A stretch of DNA of 64,000 bases from Nocardia sp. XZ_19_385 (GCF_015355755.1 NZ_JACVEE010000001.1:2170001-2234000); one strand, 5' to 3'; shown: positions 1-8,868, counted from the stretch's first letter. The notes: generated by a model from the sequence alone, not told the origin. Numbers and translations are program-made.

Positions 1-408
1 CACCGGCATTCCGTATATACCGGACTTTTTCGACCACTGGTCCCCGAGTTGGCCGTGGGGAAACAGGATCGCGGTCTGCGTGGTGTCCAAGAACCGGCCC
101 TTGAGGGTTTTCCCCCCGGATGCTTTCACCGCCGCGGTCCCGGCCCCCGCCTTGACGGTCACGCGATCACCGGCTTGTCCCAGTCCCGAACCGAAGACAG
201 TTCGTATCGTGGCGGTAAGGATCGCCTGTTTACGGTCCGGAGCGCCCACCGGAAGTGCCTTCACATTGCACGACGGTTGGTCGTCCATAATTTTGAGCTG
301 CGGCTTGGATGGGGGTGCTGCGCTCGCGAGCGCAACCGGCGCGACCAGCGCGGCCGTAAGCAGCACCAGCGCACGCTTCGACCATGTCGCAATGTCGGTA
401 TCGAGCAC
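1..408 (-). CDS. Secreted protein of unknown function, C-terminus beyond the left edge
   Basis: An open frame on the minus strand runs off the window without a stop. I chose the GTG at 408 because GGGAGG lies six bases upstream; an in-frame ATG at 438 has no such site. The N-terminus looks like a Sec signal peptide: a Lys-Arg pair, a hydrophobic run rich in Leu, Ala and Val, then an Ala-rich probable cleavage site near residue 29. The mature part has one early Cys and Gly/Lys-rich strands (DRVTVKAGAG). I do not recognise the family. It is exported by inference only. Confidence 0.6.
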   Translation of the reverse strand, partial: MLDTDIATWSKRALVLLTAALVAPVALASAAPPSKPQLKIMDDQPSCNVKALPVGAPDRKQAILTATIRTVFGSGLGQAGDRVTVKAGAGTAAVKASGGKTLKGRFLDTTQTAILFPHGQLGDQWSKKSGIYGMPV

Positions 409-889
409 CAGGAACCTCCCACACAGTTGTTGCAGCATTAAGCACCTGGGGATGCGGTGGATGGCCAGTATGGATCTGGGCGGAAATAACCGGGGCCCGC
501 CACTCTGGGGGATTCCAATCCTCAAAGCGGGCACGCACCGGCCAGAGATGGTTTGGTAGCAGACTTTTAACAGCCACACCCTGCCGCTGCATACCCGACC
601 TCCTGGCGGGGCAGGCTTCCCGGACGCACTGAAATCGGCATAGAAAGACGCTGAGATGATCTCTGCCCGTTGATCTTCCGACGTCTTCGGCTTGTCGGTT
701 CGTGCAGCGCGACCAGCGGCTCGTACACACTTGCTGTCAGGACCCGATCCGGGCCGGATCTGGTTCAGGTGCCCGAGGGTGCCCTCGAATGGAGCCAGTA
801 CAAGTGCATTGCTGAATCTGAGATGGCGTCGGCCCCTGGCACTTTGGGTTGTTCCGCAGCGCTGCGGTAGAGCCGCGCGCCACGTGGCA
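409..889. other. Intergenic region without a recognisable gene
   Basis: About 480 bases separate the secreted protein from the GNAT gene. Open frames here are short, lack ribosome binding sites and look like random GC-rich frames. I see no tRNA, clear terminator or repeat. It presumably carries the promoter of the minus-strand secreted protein near 409-480. Confidence 0.4.
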
Positions 890-1423
890 TCAGCGTGTGT
901 TCAGCCGAGCGGCCTCGTTGCGCGGGGGCCCGATTTCGAGGGCCATCAGGACGTCGTCGACGTAGCGGTCTCCGAGGAGAAACTGGCCGACGAGTCGGCC
1001 TTCGATGCGGTAGCCGTGGGCGAGATAGATTGCCTGAGCGCGGGTGTTGGTGCCTAGGACTCTGAGGGTGATGCGGCGGGCGCGGCGGTTGGTTGCTTCG
1101 TGCAAGGCGGCGTCGAGGAGGCGGTGGCCGATGCCGCGGCCTTGGTGATGGGGGGTTACGGCGAAGCCGTTGATTTCCTGGACATGGCCGCTGGATGCGG
1201 GCATGGGGGACGGGCGGAGTTTTAGATATCCCAGAACTTGGTTGTCCTCGTGGGCGAGTAGGACGTTCTTCGGTGAGGTTTCGTCATTGAAGAAGGGTGT
1301 GTCCAACGACCACAGGGGGACGGGGGCCACCTCCGGAGTCCAAGTGGCGTGGTCGATAGCCGCTAGTGCGCGTTCGTCGCGTTCGGTAGCGGTGCGGATG
1401 CGGATCCCTGGTGAGCCGTCCAT
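890..1423 (-). CDS. GNAT-family N-acetyltransferase
   Basis: This 177-residue protein has the GNAT layout. An N-terminal strand (IRIRTATERDERAL) leads to the acetyl-CoA pyrophosphate loop QGRGIG at residues 94-99, preceded by the beta-4 strand INGFAVTP. A C-terminal motif B follows (TNTRAQAIYLAHGYRIEGR, residues 125-143). By family it transfers an acetyl group from acetyl-CoA to an amine, either a protein N-terminus (RimI-like) or a small molecule; the substrate cannot be read from sequence. Length is normal. It stands alone on the minus strand. Confidence 0.85.
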   Translation of the reverse strand: MDGSPGIRIRTATERDERALAAIDHATWTPEVAPVPLWSLDTPFFNDETSPKNVLLAHEDNQVLGYLKLRPSPMPASSGHVQEINGFAVTPHHQGRGIGHRLLDAALHEATNRRARRITLRVLGTNTRAQAIYLAHGYRIEGRLVGQFLLGDRYVDDVLMALEIGPPRNEAARLNTR

Positions 1424-1831
1424 GCGTAGCGATCTTCGTTACTAGCGGGCTCGGCTGACAAGTGATTTCCCGGTCGCTGACCGGGCGAGGGTCGACCCCG
1501 CAAATATGGGATGCGCGGGACCTCGCGAGTGCCGTACCGTGGTCGAGTCGCTGCTCCGAGATTTCTCGGTGGCAGACACGGAATTCCTGTTCCTTCTGTA
1601 GTGGATCGAGGTGGTGACTTATATCCCAGGCCATGTAGCCGTCCGTAGTTCCCCCATGTCCTGATCGTTCGGACGTGTCCGGGGCGGACGTTGCGCTGGC
1701 CTGAGTTTGTCACCCTCCCTGCAGTTTCTGTCGTTCCCGGGTGCAGCTCTGCCTACTGCCCCGGGTTTTGTGTTGTCCGGCCCCGGTGCGGTTGACGGCG
1801 AGCTCCCCGATTCCTGAACAGGAGTCCCACC
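1424..1831. other. Divergent intergenic region and leader of the efflux gene
   Basis: The GNAT gene and the MFS gene diverge across 408 bases. I see no convincing gene. Two inverted repeats stand out: CCCGGTC-GCT-GACCGGG at 1469-1485, and the terminator-like hairpin annotated separately at about 1737-1775. Confidence 0.4.
1737..1775 (+). terminator. Terminator-like hairpin in the efflux-gene leader
   Basis: CCCGGG plus GCAG pairs with CTGC plus CCCGGG across a short loop, with one bulged T, and is followed directly by TTTTGTG. It ends about 57 bases before the GTG start of the transporter. A hairpin with a U-tract inside a leader could act as an attenuator. Confidence 0.4.
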
Positions 1832-3304
1832 GTGAATTCCCCCATGCTCGACAACGAACCCGAGCACACCGCTCGCACCTCACCGGGTGCATCCTCGGCG
1901 ATGCCGGCGGCCGCCAGGATTGCGCTCGCGGTCCTGCTGACCGGCGAGCTCATGAACATCGTCGACGATTCGGTCGTCCTTACCGCCATCCCCACCCTGC
2001 AAGCGTCGCTCGGCGCGGGACCGGCCGCCGTGCAATGGGTGACCGCGGGTTACGCGCTGACCTTCGCTCTCGGGCTGATCACCGGTGGCAGGCTCGGCGA
2101 CATCTACGGCCGGCGCAAGGTGTTCCTGCTGGGCACTGTCGGGTTCACCGTGGCCTCGCTGCTGTGCGGGCTCGCGGCCGGCCCCGGCATGCTGATCGCC
2201 GCCCGCGTGCTGCAAGGGGGTGCCGCCGCGGTGATGATGCCGCAGGTCCTGGCGACCCTCCATGTCACGTTCGCCGGCGAAAATCGCAGCAGGGCTTTCG
2301 GTCTCTTCGGAGCGGTTCTCGCGATGGGCAGCGTCGTGGGCCCGGTGCTGGGCGGCGTGCTCACCGAAGCCGACCTGTTCGGGCTGTCCTGGCGGCCGAT
2401 CTTCTTGATCAACGTGCCCGTCGGGCTCGCCGTGATCGTCCTCGGACGCAAGTTCATCACCGAGTCGACCGCGGCCAATGCCGACCGGCTCGACCTCGCG
2501 GGCGTACTACTGTCCGCGATCGCGCTGGTGCTGATCGTCTTCCCGCTCACCGAGGGCCACGCCCACGGCTGGCCGCTGTGGTGTTTCGCGATGCTCGCCG
2601 GCGGTCTGCTCGTGCTCGGCGTCTTCCTGCGCCACCAGCAACTCCGCAAGAACGATGGCCCGCTGGTGGTGCTTTCGTTGTTCCAGGGCAAGCAGTTCTC
2701 CGGTGGTCTGTCCGCGCAGCTGATGATGGGTCTGCTGTGCGGCCTGTTCTTCATGACCTGGACGCTGTACCTGCAGCGCGGCCTGCACATGAGCCCGCTG
2801 CTGGCGGCCTTGGCGTTCGTGCTGCTCGCCGTCGGCGAATTGGCCGGTGCGATGCTCGCGACGAAGACCGCCGGTCGCTTCGCGCGTCGGCTGCCGCAGG
2901 CCGGAGCCCTGATCGCTCTCGCCTCGATGGCGGCCTACGGGCTCCAGGTCAGCGGCGGGCACGAGAATCTGACCTTGCTCGCGATGGCTGTCCCGGTCCT
3001 GTTGCTCGGGTTCGGCCTCGGCATGATCAGCGGACCGATCGCCGATCTGACGCTGGCGAAGGTTCCGCCCGACAGCGCCGGTTCGGCCTCCGGCCTGTTC
3101 AACACCGCTCTCCAGCTGGGCTACGCCCTCGGCATCGCCCTGAACGGCCTCGTGTTCTTCGCCGCCACCGGCGGCTCACCCGACGGCGCGCTCAACCGCG
3201 ACGCCTTCACCGGCGTGCTGTGGTGGGTCGGCGGCGTCCTCGCCGTGATGTGGGCCTTGATGTTCTACCTGCCCAAGCGGACGAACACCGGTTCTATTCG
3301 ATAA
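1832..3304 (+). CDS. DHA2-type (14-helix) MFS drug/proton antiporter
   Basis: The 490-residue protein is a polytopic inner-membrane transporter. Residues 41-55 carry the DHA2 motif D1 (VDDSVVLTAIPTL). Residues 85-96 are MFS motif A (GGRLGDIYGRRK). A Gly/Pro-rich motif C (GSVVGPVLGGVL) lies in helix 5. Hydrophobic segments fit 14 helices, as in EmrB/QacA. The family exports drugs, dyes or metabolites using the proton gradient. The GTG start has AGGAG seven bases upstream. The 3' end overlaps the convergent DUF1851 gene by 11 bases. The substrate is unknown, and a metabolite exporter role is equally possible. Confidence 0.85.
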   Translation: MNSPMLDNEPEHTARTSPGASSAMPAAARIALAVLLTGELMNIVDDSVVLTAIPTLQASLGAGPAAVQWVTAGYALTFALGLITGGRLGDIYGRRKVFLLGTVGFTVASLLCGLAAGPGMLIAARVLQGGAAAVMMPQVLATLHVTFAGENRSRAFGLFGAVLAMGSVVGPVLGGVLTEADLFGLSWRPIFLINVPVGLAVIVLGRKFITESTAANADRLDLAGVLLSAIALVLIVFPLTEGHAHGWPLWCFAMLAGGLLVLGVFLRHQQLRKNDGPLVVLSLFQGKQFSGGLSAQLMMGLLCGLFFMTWTLYLQRGLHMSPLLAALAFVLLAVGELAGAMLATKTAGRFARRLPQAGALIALASMAAYGLQVSGGHENLTLLAMAVPVLLLGFGLGMISGPIADLTLAKVPPDSAGSASGLFNTALQLGYALGIALNGLVFFAATGGSPDGALNRDAFTGVLWWVGGVLAVMWALMFYLPKRTNTGSIR

Positions 3305-3764
3305 CCAGGAGTTGCGGGTCGACCTCGGCGCCGGGCGGGAGGTCGGCCACGCGGGCATGGATTTGGCCGGCGACATTGAGGGCGGAGACGAAGTCGTTGA
3401 CCTGGACGTTGCCGACTTCGAGTTCACCGCCGAGGATCGGGGGCTGGGTGAAGTCGTAGACCTCGTTCTCCGCCGGGACGAGGCCTGTTTCCGCGGTGTC
3501 GGCAGCCAAGGTGGCGAGCAGGTACTGCTCCATGCCGTCCTCGGTGTCCAGGTCTTTTTCCAGGTCGTCGGCGTTGTCCCAGGGACGGGTGAGTTCGCCG
3601 TTGAGGGTGTCGAGCCACCACAGGCCTTCTTCGGAGTCGAAGAAGACATCGCCGAATAATGACGCGCACAGCGGTGTCTTGCCCTCCAGGCCGATCCATT
3701 CCCAGGAGGCGAGGGCGGACTCGAATTGTTCGGTCGTGAACGACTTGATCAATTCCACGCCCAC
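3294..3764 (-). CDS. DUF1851 (Tdi1-like T6SS immunity domain) protein
   Basis: The 156-residue soluble protein matches the DUF1851 pattern. It has FGDVFFDSEEGLWWLDTL near residues 38-55, an acidic region with a QYLLA segment, then YDFTQPPILGGELEVGNVQV and a C-terminal DFVSALNVAGQIHARVADLPPG. Family members include Tdi1, the immunity partner of a type VI secretion NAD glycohydrolase, but most actinobacterial members are orphans of unknown role. No toxin or secretion gene lies nearby, so immunity function is not supported by context. It is convergent with the MFS gene. Confidence 0.7.
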   Translation of the reverse strand: MGVELIKSFTTEQFESALASWEWIGLEGKTPLCASLFGDVFFDSEEGLWWLDTLNGELTRPWDNADDLEKDLDTEDGMEQYLLATLAADTAETGLVPAENEVYDFTQPPILGGELEVGNVQVNDFVSALNVAGQIHARVADLPPGAEVDPQLLVIE

Positions 3765-3785
3765 ACCCTACAGACGTTCCCCGGA

Positions 3786-4577
3786 TCAACCACGGTAGGC
3801 AGCCGGGGGTCGGCCTGTCGCGGATTTGAAGTCCCGGGCGAAATGGGCTTGATCGGCGTATCCGAGTTCGGCGGCCACGGTCGCCAGGTCGGCATCGGCG
3901 CTGTCCAGGCGCTGCGCGGCCTCGTGCAGGCGGTAACGCTGAATTACCCACTTCGGCGAGACGCCCACGTGATCGCGAAACAGCTTCTGCAGACTGCGTT
4001 TTCCTGTTCCGAAGCGTGCGGTGAGATCGTCGACGCGCAAGATCGTGCGGTCGGAAGAAATCTCGTCGACGATCTCGTTGACAAGTACGACCGTAGCGAC
4101 AGGGACGGAAAGGTATTGGCGGACAAATCGTTCCGACAATTCCTGACGTTCCGCGGTGTCGGTGGCGGCGGCAATTCGAGCGGCGAAAAGATCGGCATCG
4201 GAACCGAAGATCTCCGCGCCCGGCAGCACCCGATCGGTGAGCACAGCAACGGACCGCCGCAGCAATGCGTGAAATCCGGCCGGGCGGAACGTGGTGCCGA
4301 AGATATCGCCGCACCCCTCGAGGTCCTGACTGAATTTCCCGCGGAGCACCCCGTGCACGCGACAGTTCCCGTTCTCGACGACCAGGATCACCGCCGGATG
4401 CGGCAGCACTTCGACCGTATAGGGCTCGCGACCACGCAGATCCCAGTGCACGGCCCAATGGTGCGCCACAATGCCGGACAGGTCCGCGGCGGCCGGAATC
4501 AGCGTCTCCCGATACAGCCCGTCCCCTGCCCGGGGATCGAGCAACCCGCGCGGCGGGGCATCCGTGGTCGGATCCAT
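3786..4577 (-). CDS. AraC-family transcriptional regulator
   Basis: This 263-residue regulator has an N-terminal sensor part (residues 1-150, with HPAVILVVENG) and a C-terminal AraC DNA-binding domain from about residue 165. The domain has two helix-turn-helix units: LTARFGTGKRSLQKLFRDHVG (first) and LATVAAELGYADQAHFARDF (second), ending in the conserved GRPPAAYR. It diverges from the DUF3224 gene with only 69 bases between start codons, so that gene is its likeliest target, probably with autoregulation. The ligand is unknown. Confidence 0.88.
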   Translation of the reverse strand: MDPTTDAPPRGLLDPRAGDGLYRETLIPAAADLSGIVAHHWAVHWDLRGREPYTVEVLPHPAVILVVENGNCRVHGVLRGKFSQDLEGCGDIFGTTFRPAGFHALLRRSVAVLTDRVLPGAEIFGSDADLFAARIAAATDTAERQELSERFVRQYLSVPVATVVLVNEIVDEISSDRTILRVDDLTARFGTGKRSLQKLFRDHVGVSPKWVIQRYRLHEAAQRLDSADADLATVAAELGYADQAHFARDFKSATGRPPAAYRG

Positions 4578-4646
4578 CGCCCCATTGTCGCGCGTGTTCG
4601 CGTTTGTTCAAGACCACCGCACCGCGCCGGAAATACCGTCGAAACC

Positions 4647-5054
4647 ATGAGCGAAACGACCACCGCGACCGGCACCATCGAATCGAAATCCTGGGACCAG
4701 ACCGAATACGCCGAGATCGACGCGACCGCACCGAAACTGGCCACCGCCAGGGGCTTCGACCTCTACCGCGGCGACCTCGAGGGCGACGCCGACTGGCAGG
4801 GCCTGATGTTCACCAACCCCGACGGCAGCGGCACCTTCGACAGCCTGCAACGCACCCGCGGCACGCTGGGCGGGCGCACCGGCAGCTTCGTCCTGCGATT
4901 GACCGGAACCTTCACCGCCACCGGCGATTCCCGCGCGGACTGGTCGGTCGTGCCCGGGTCCGGTACCGGTGAACTGACCGGGATCTCCGGCACCGGCGGC
5001 TACGCCTCGAGCGCCGGCGAGTCCACCTACACCCTCGTCTACAGCTGCCCCTGA
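4647..5054 (+). CDS. DUF3224 family protein
   Basis: The 135-residue protein carries the DUF3224 pattern. It opens with a short polar stretch, then DLYRGDLEGDADWQGLMF, SLQRTRGTLGGRTGSFVLRLTG, and a C-terminal GTGELTGISGTGGYAS. The fold is a small lipocalin/AOC-like barrel by family; no reaction is established. The ATG at 4647 was chosen over upstream in-frame codons because the DUF begins there. It is read divergently from an AraC regulator. There is no signal peptide, so it is probably cytoplasmic. Confidence 0.8.
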   Translation: MSETTTATGTIESKSWDQTEYAEIDATAPKLATARGFDLYRGDLEGDADWQGLMFTNPDGSGTFDSLQRTRGTLGGRTGSFVLRLTGTFTATGDSRADWSVVPGSGTGELTGISGTGGYASSAGESTYTLVYSCP

Positions 5055-5118
5055 CCAGCAGTGATAGGGGAAGAAACAAACTGTTGCCTGAAGATACGTA
5101 GTTTCGTAATCTCGTAAC

Positions 5119-5628
5119 GTGGGTCTGGAAGAACGCGTCACAGAGTTGGAGCGGCGGCTCGCGAAACTCGAAGCCGCACAAGAGGTACCGGTACAAATCG
5201 CCATGCCGGTGGACGAGGAATTGTGGGCGCTGCACCGGCTGAAGCAGGAATACGCGGCCGCGGACGAGCTGAACGGGGGTGTGCTGTTCACCGGGTCGGT
5301 GCGACTACCGCCCGGTGAGCAGTACAGCTGGCAGACCATGTTCAGCACCGACGACCTGCTACTGGACGACGCCGACGAGGCCGCCGAATGCCTTGCCGCA
5401 CTCGGCAGTCCGGTGCGACTACGGCTGCTGCGGGCCATTCTCGCCGGTCGCCGCACCGCCGCGGAGCTGGCCGGACTGCCCGAGGTGGGCACCTCCGGCC
5501 AGATCTATCACCATTTGCGCCAGCTGGCTGCTGTCGGTTGGCTACAGACCGCGGGGCGCGGCCGTTTCGAGGTGCCCGCCAACCGCGTTGTCCCGCTTCT
5601 GGTCGCTTTGGCCAGCTCACGACGCTGA
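5119..5628 (+). CDS. ArsR-like winged-helix regulator with N-terminal coiled coil
   Basis: The 169-residue protein starts with a short leucine-zipper-like helix (LEERVTELERRLAKLEA, residues 3-19). It ends with an ArsR-type winged helix: LAALGSPVRLRLLRAILAGRRTAAELAG, then GQIYHHLRQLAAVGWL as recognition helix, and a wing (AGRGRFEV). No metal-binding Cys cluster is present, so it probably does not sense metals. The GTG start lies just after an AT-richer segment with the near-repeat TTTCGTAA/TCTCGTAA, which may hold the promoter; no good ribosome binding site is visible, so the message may be leaderless. Confidence 0.75.
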   Translation: MGLEERVTELERRLAKLEAAQEVPVQIAMPVDEELWALHRLKQEYAAADELNGGVLFTGSVRLPPGEQYSWQTMFSTDDLLLDDADEAAECLAALGSPVRLRLLRAILAGRRTAAELAGLPEVGTSGQIYHHLRQLAAVGWLQTAGRGRFEVPANRVVPLLVALASSRR

Positions 5629-5733
5629 CAGCATTAGCTGACACATCAGGTTTGCTCAATCGTTGCGCTACAGGGGGTTACGCCCCCGAACACCGCCTAC
5701 TACTTTGAAAAAAGCCGTGCAGGAGGTGGTGGG

Positions 5734-6468
5734 GTGGCCAACGACGCGCAAGAACCAGCCGATGGCAGACCCGTGCGGCTCGATCCCATGATCGAGTTCG
5801 CCGAGCAGGAACTTTTCGAAATGGTCCGGGCAACCGGATTCCGCGGGCCCGCGTGGGATGTCCTCGCGGACCGCTTGGTCCGGTACGGGCTGGTGGTGCT
5901 GACCGCCTGGCTACGGTCCGGGCACATCTTCGCCGAGACGAACGCCCTGGGCCGCGAGCTGTGTCCGTCAGTGCACGAACGAGAACTCGTCGCGGTCCGG
6001 CTGAGCGAAGATCTGGCCAACGATTCGGTCTCGGCCGCACTGGCCAGCTTCCGGCGAAAAGCCTTGGCGGGCAACGGTTGGAGCAAGGACGGCGGCGCGA
6101 GCCTGTCGGCCTACTTCATCCGCGCGTGCCTGTATGCCTTCATCGACGCCTTCCGAAAATACCGGCGCACCGGCGAGTTGTCGGATATCTGCACCGGTAC
6201 CGACCCGATCTCCTCGGGCGACTATCGCGAATCCGCGTCCGGACCCGATTTCGCCGAGTCCGTGGTGAATCGGGCCGTGCTCTATACGTATTTGGCCAGG
6301 CTGTCCGAGCGGGACCGAAACATGGTGTGGGGCAAGGCCGCCGGTTACACCGCCGCCGAGATCGCGGGGCTGTTCGGCTGGCCCAGCGCGAAAGCGGTGG
6401 AACGCCGCTGGGCCCGGCTGCGGCTCGAGTACGCCTGGATCAATCGCCTCGCCGGGAAGGAGCAGTGA
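5734..6468 (+). CDS. Sigma-70-family-like protein
   Basis: This 244-residue protein has two recognisable parts. Residues 100-148 resemble sigma region 2 (SLSAYFIRACLYAFIDAFRK). Residues 186-235 resemble region 4, with LSERDRNMVW, a helix-turn-helix around GYTAAEIAGLFG, and a basic recognition helix AVERRWARLR. The long N-terminus (1-95) is unusual for an ECF sigma factor. It probably binds core RNA polymerase or promoter DNA, but function is inferred. AGGAGG lies seven bases before the GTG start. The stop overlaps the next ATG by one base, so it is co-translated with the EspR-like gene. Confidence 0.6.
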   Translation: MANDAQEPADGRPVRLDPMIEFAEQELFEMVRATGFRGPAWDVLADRLVRYGLVVLTAWLRSGHIFAETNALGRELCPSVHERELVAVRLSEDLANDSVSAALASFRRKALAGNGWSKDGGASLSAYFIRACLYAFIDAFRKYRRTGELSDICTGTDPISSGDYRESASGPDFAESVVNRAVLYTYLARLSERDRNMVWGKAAGYTAAEIAGLFGWPSAKAVERRWARLRLEYAWINRLAGKEQ

Positions 6469-7094
6469 TGACCTACGACGACAACGTGACCGCGGGCGCG
6501 GAGACCGCCCGGATCGCCGACCTCCTCGAGCAGTCCTCGCTGGGTACTTCGCCGACGCGGACAAGGGAATTGACCATCGCTTCGACCCGCGTACTCGAGC
6601 TTCGCGCCCGCGCCGCCGCACTGGAGAACACACATGCCGTGATCCACTTCCTCGACGAATCCCCCGCCGCCGCGCCCCGACCGACCTTCAGCCAGCGCTT
6701 GAACAAGCTGTTCGAGACGGTGCGCCCACCCGGCCGCAAACCGCACACCAACGCCGAGGTCGCCGCGGCGCTGACGGCCTCGGGCCACCCGATCTCCAAA
6801 CCCTATCTGTCCCAACTGCGTTCGGGCCGGCGCAGAAATCCATCGGACGAAACCGTGGCCGCCCTCGCCCGGTTCTTCAAAGTCAAACCGGACTACTTCT
6901 TCAACAACGCCTACGCGCGGAAGGTCGACCACGACCTGGAGTTGCTGTCGCAGCTGCAGGGCTACGGCTTGCGCCGCCTCTCGGCCCGGGCTTTCGACCT
7001 CTCCGAGGACTCACAGAACCTGCTGACCAGCCTCGCGGAGAAGCTGCGGGCGAGTGAGGGCCTGCCCGAAGTGCCCCCGGACGGAACCGAGTGA
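6468..7094 (+). CDS. EspR-like XRE-family regulator with N-terminal extension
   Basis: The 208-residue protein has a 70-residue N-terminal helical extension and then a region that closely tracks mycobacterial EspR. The helix-turn-helix covers 74-145 (FSQRLNKLFETVRPPGRKPHT, KPYLSQLRSGRRRNPS, FFKVKPDYFF). A C-terminal helical domain covers 152-200 (DHDLELLSQL, LRRLSARAFDLSEDS). EspR is an abundant, dimeric nucleoid-associated regulator; its C-terminal domain mediates dimerisation. EspR itself has about 130 residues, so the N-terminal extension is extra. It is translationally coupled to the sigma-like gene. A separate 67-residue protein at 34992 matches the C-terminal domain. Confidence 0.8.
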   Translation: MTYDDNVTAGAETARIADLLEQSSLGTSPTRTRELTIASTRVLELRARAAALENTHAVIHFLDESPAAAPRPTFSQRLNKLFETVRPPGRKPHTNAEVAAALTASGHPISKPYLSQLRSGRRRNPSDETVAALARFFKVKPDYFFNNAYARKVDHDLELLSQLQGYGLRRLSARAFDLSEDSQNLLTSLAEKLRASEGLPEVPPDGTE

Positions 7095-7201
7095 AACCAA
7101 TCCGATTCAGATCAATGTGACCTACGCTACGCACTGTTACGGTGTGGACATTTAATGCCGGGGCCGCGAGCCTCGCGAGATTGGCAGTGGAGGGTGTACG
7201 C

Positions 7202-8827
7202 ATGAAGGTGGCGCACGCGCTGGAAGTTGTGAAAGCGCTGGGGGTTCTTCGTAAGAGGGGGGTCACCGATCCGCGCAAGCCGCTGGAATCGCTGAAGACC
7301 GTCAAGGATTCGCAGGTGTACGGCCCGCAAGCCACCGCGATCCGCCATTCCGCCCGCGTCGTGCCGGACAATCCCGCCTTGGTCGACGAGCGCGGCGAGC
7401 TGACCTACAAGCAGCTCGACGACCAATCCAATGCCATCGCAAGGGGTTTGCAGGCCGCCGGGATCACCGAGGGCATGGTGATCGGCGTGCTGGCGCGCGA
7501 CCATCGCGGCCTGATCCTGTCCATGGCCGCGGCGGGCAAGCTCGGCGTGCGCATCGCGTTGATGAACACCGGTTTCGCCAAGCCGCAGTTCGCCGAGGTC
7601 TGCGCCCGCGAGCAAGTCAAGGCGGTGCTGCACGACAGCGAGTTCCTCGGGCTGCTCGACGCACTGCCCGCGGACATGCCGCGCTACCTCACCTGGGTCG
7701 ACGAAGGCACCGAATTGCCCTCCGGCGCTGAGACTCTCGACGACCTGGTCGCCGCCAACTCCGCCGCCGAACTGCCCGCCCCGAAGAAGCCCGGCGGTTT
7801 CATCATCCTCACCAGCGGCACCACCGGGCTGCCCAAGGGCGCGCCGCGCAGCAAGATCACCCCGGTCGCGCCCGCGCAGCTGGCGGACCGGATCCCGTTC
7901 CCCAACAGGGGAACTCAGGTCATCGTCTCGCCCATCTTCCACAGCACCGGCCTGGCCACCTGGATGCTCGCCGGTTCCATCGGCAACAAGGTGGTGGTGC
8001 GCCGCCGCTTCGACGCCGAAGCCACGCTGAAGATGATCGCCGACCACAAGGCGGAAATGCTGGTCGCGGTGCCGACCATGCTGCACCGCATGGTCGAACT
8101 GCCCGCCGAGGTCCGCGCCAAGTACGACATCTCCGCGCTGAACTGCATCCTGCTGGCCGGTTCGGCGCTTTCGCCCGAGTTGTGCGTCAAGGCCACGCAG
8201 ACCTTCGGCCCGGTGCTCTACAACCTGTACGGCTCCACCGAATGCGCGGTCGCGACGGTCGCCAACCCGGAGGAGCTGGCGCTGTCCCCCGGCACCGTCG
8301 GCCGCGCGCCCGTCACCTGCGAGGTGCGGCTCTACGACGACAACGACAAGCCGGTCACCGCGATCGGCACGACCGCGCGCATCTTCATCCGCTCCGGCGC
8401 TCCGTTCGAGGGTTACACCGACGGCCGGCACAAGCAGATCATCGACGGCTACATGTCCAGCGGCGATGTCGGTCATTTCAACGAGCACGGCCTGCTCATG
8501 GTGGACGGCCGCGACGACGACATGATCGTCTCCGGCGGCGAGAACGTCTTCCCGCAGGAAGTGGAGAACCTGCTGCTGGAGCGTCCGGACGTGTTCGATG
8601 CCGCGGTCATCGGCGTGGACGACGTGGAGTTCGGCAAGCGGTTGCGCGCCTTCATCGTGCCGGAGCCGGGCCAAAGCCCGCAGGCCGAGGAGATCAAGGC
8701 CTACGTCCGCGACAACCTGGCCCGCTACAAGGTGCCGCGCGACGTGGTCTTCCTCGACGACCTGCCGCGCAACCCGACCGGCAAGCTGCTCCGCCGGGTT
8801 CTCGTGGAATACGACGTCAAGGCCTAG
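7202..8827 (+). CDS. Fatty acyl-CoA/AMP ligase (FadD family)
   Basis: The 541-residue enzyme belongs to the adenylate-forming superfamily. It shows the P-loop-like A3 motif LTSGTTGLPKGAP near 203-214, A5 YNLYGSTECAV, the hinge region DGRDDDMIVSGGENVFP, and the C-terminal catalytic lysine in PRNPTGKLLRR. It should activate a carboxylic acid, probably a fatty acid, to an acyl-AMP and then acyl-CoA. ATG 7202 with GGAGGG upstream was preferred to the GTG at 7142. It is followed by a strong terminator and then a paralogue, suggesting tandem duplication with separate control. Confidence 0.88.
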   Translation: MKVAHALEVVKALGVLRKRGVTDPRKPLESLKTVKDSQVYGPQATAIRHSARVVPDNPALVDERGELTYKQLDDQSNAIARGLQAAGITEGMVIGVLARDHRGLILSMAAAGKLGVRIALMNTGFAKPQFAEVCAREQVKAVLHDSEFLGLLDALPADMPRYLTWVDEGTELPSGAETLDDLVAANSAAELPAPKKPGGFIILTSGTTGLPKGAPRSKITPVAPAQLADRIPFPNRGTQVIVSPIFHSTGLATWMLAGSIGNKVVVRRRFDAEATLKMIADHKAEMLVAVPTMLHRMVELPAEVRAKYDISALNCILLAGSALSPELCVKATQTFGPVLYNLYGSTECAVATVANPEELALSPGTVGRAPVTCEVRLYDDNDKPVTAIGTTARIFIRSGAPFEGYTDGRHKQIIDGYMSSGDVGHFNEHGLLMVDGRDDDMIVSGGENVFPQEVENLLLERPDVFDAAVIGVDDVEFGKRLRAFIVPEPGQSPQAEEIKAYVRDNLARYKVPRDVVFLDDLPRNPTGKLLRRVLVEYDVKA

Positions 8828-8837
8828 AAACACCGCG

Positions 8838-8868
8838 AAGGGCCCCGCATCTCCTGCGGGGCCTTTGT
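8838..8868 (+). terminator. Rho-independent terminator after the first FadD gene
   Basis: GGCCCCGCA pairs perfectly with TGCGGGGCC around the loop TCTCC; flanking A and T residues extend the stem to about 12 pairs. TTT follows. It separates the two paralogous ligase genes into different transcripts. Confidence 0.85.

Noticed and set aside
230..730. Minus-strand open frame spanning the start of the secreted protein
   Set aside because: No ribosome binding site or domain, and it overlaps the better supported secreted protein in another frame.
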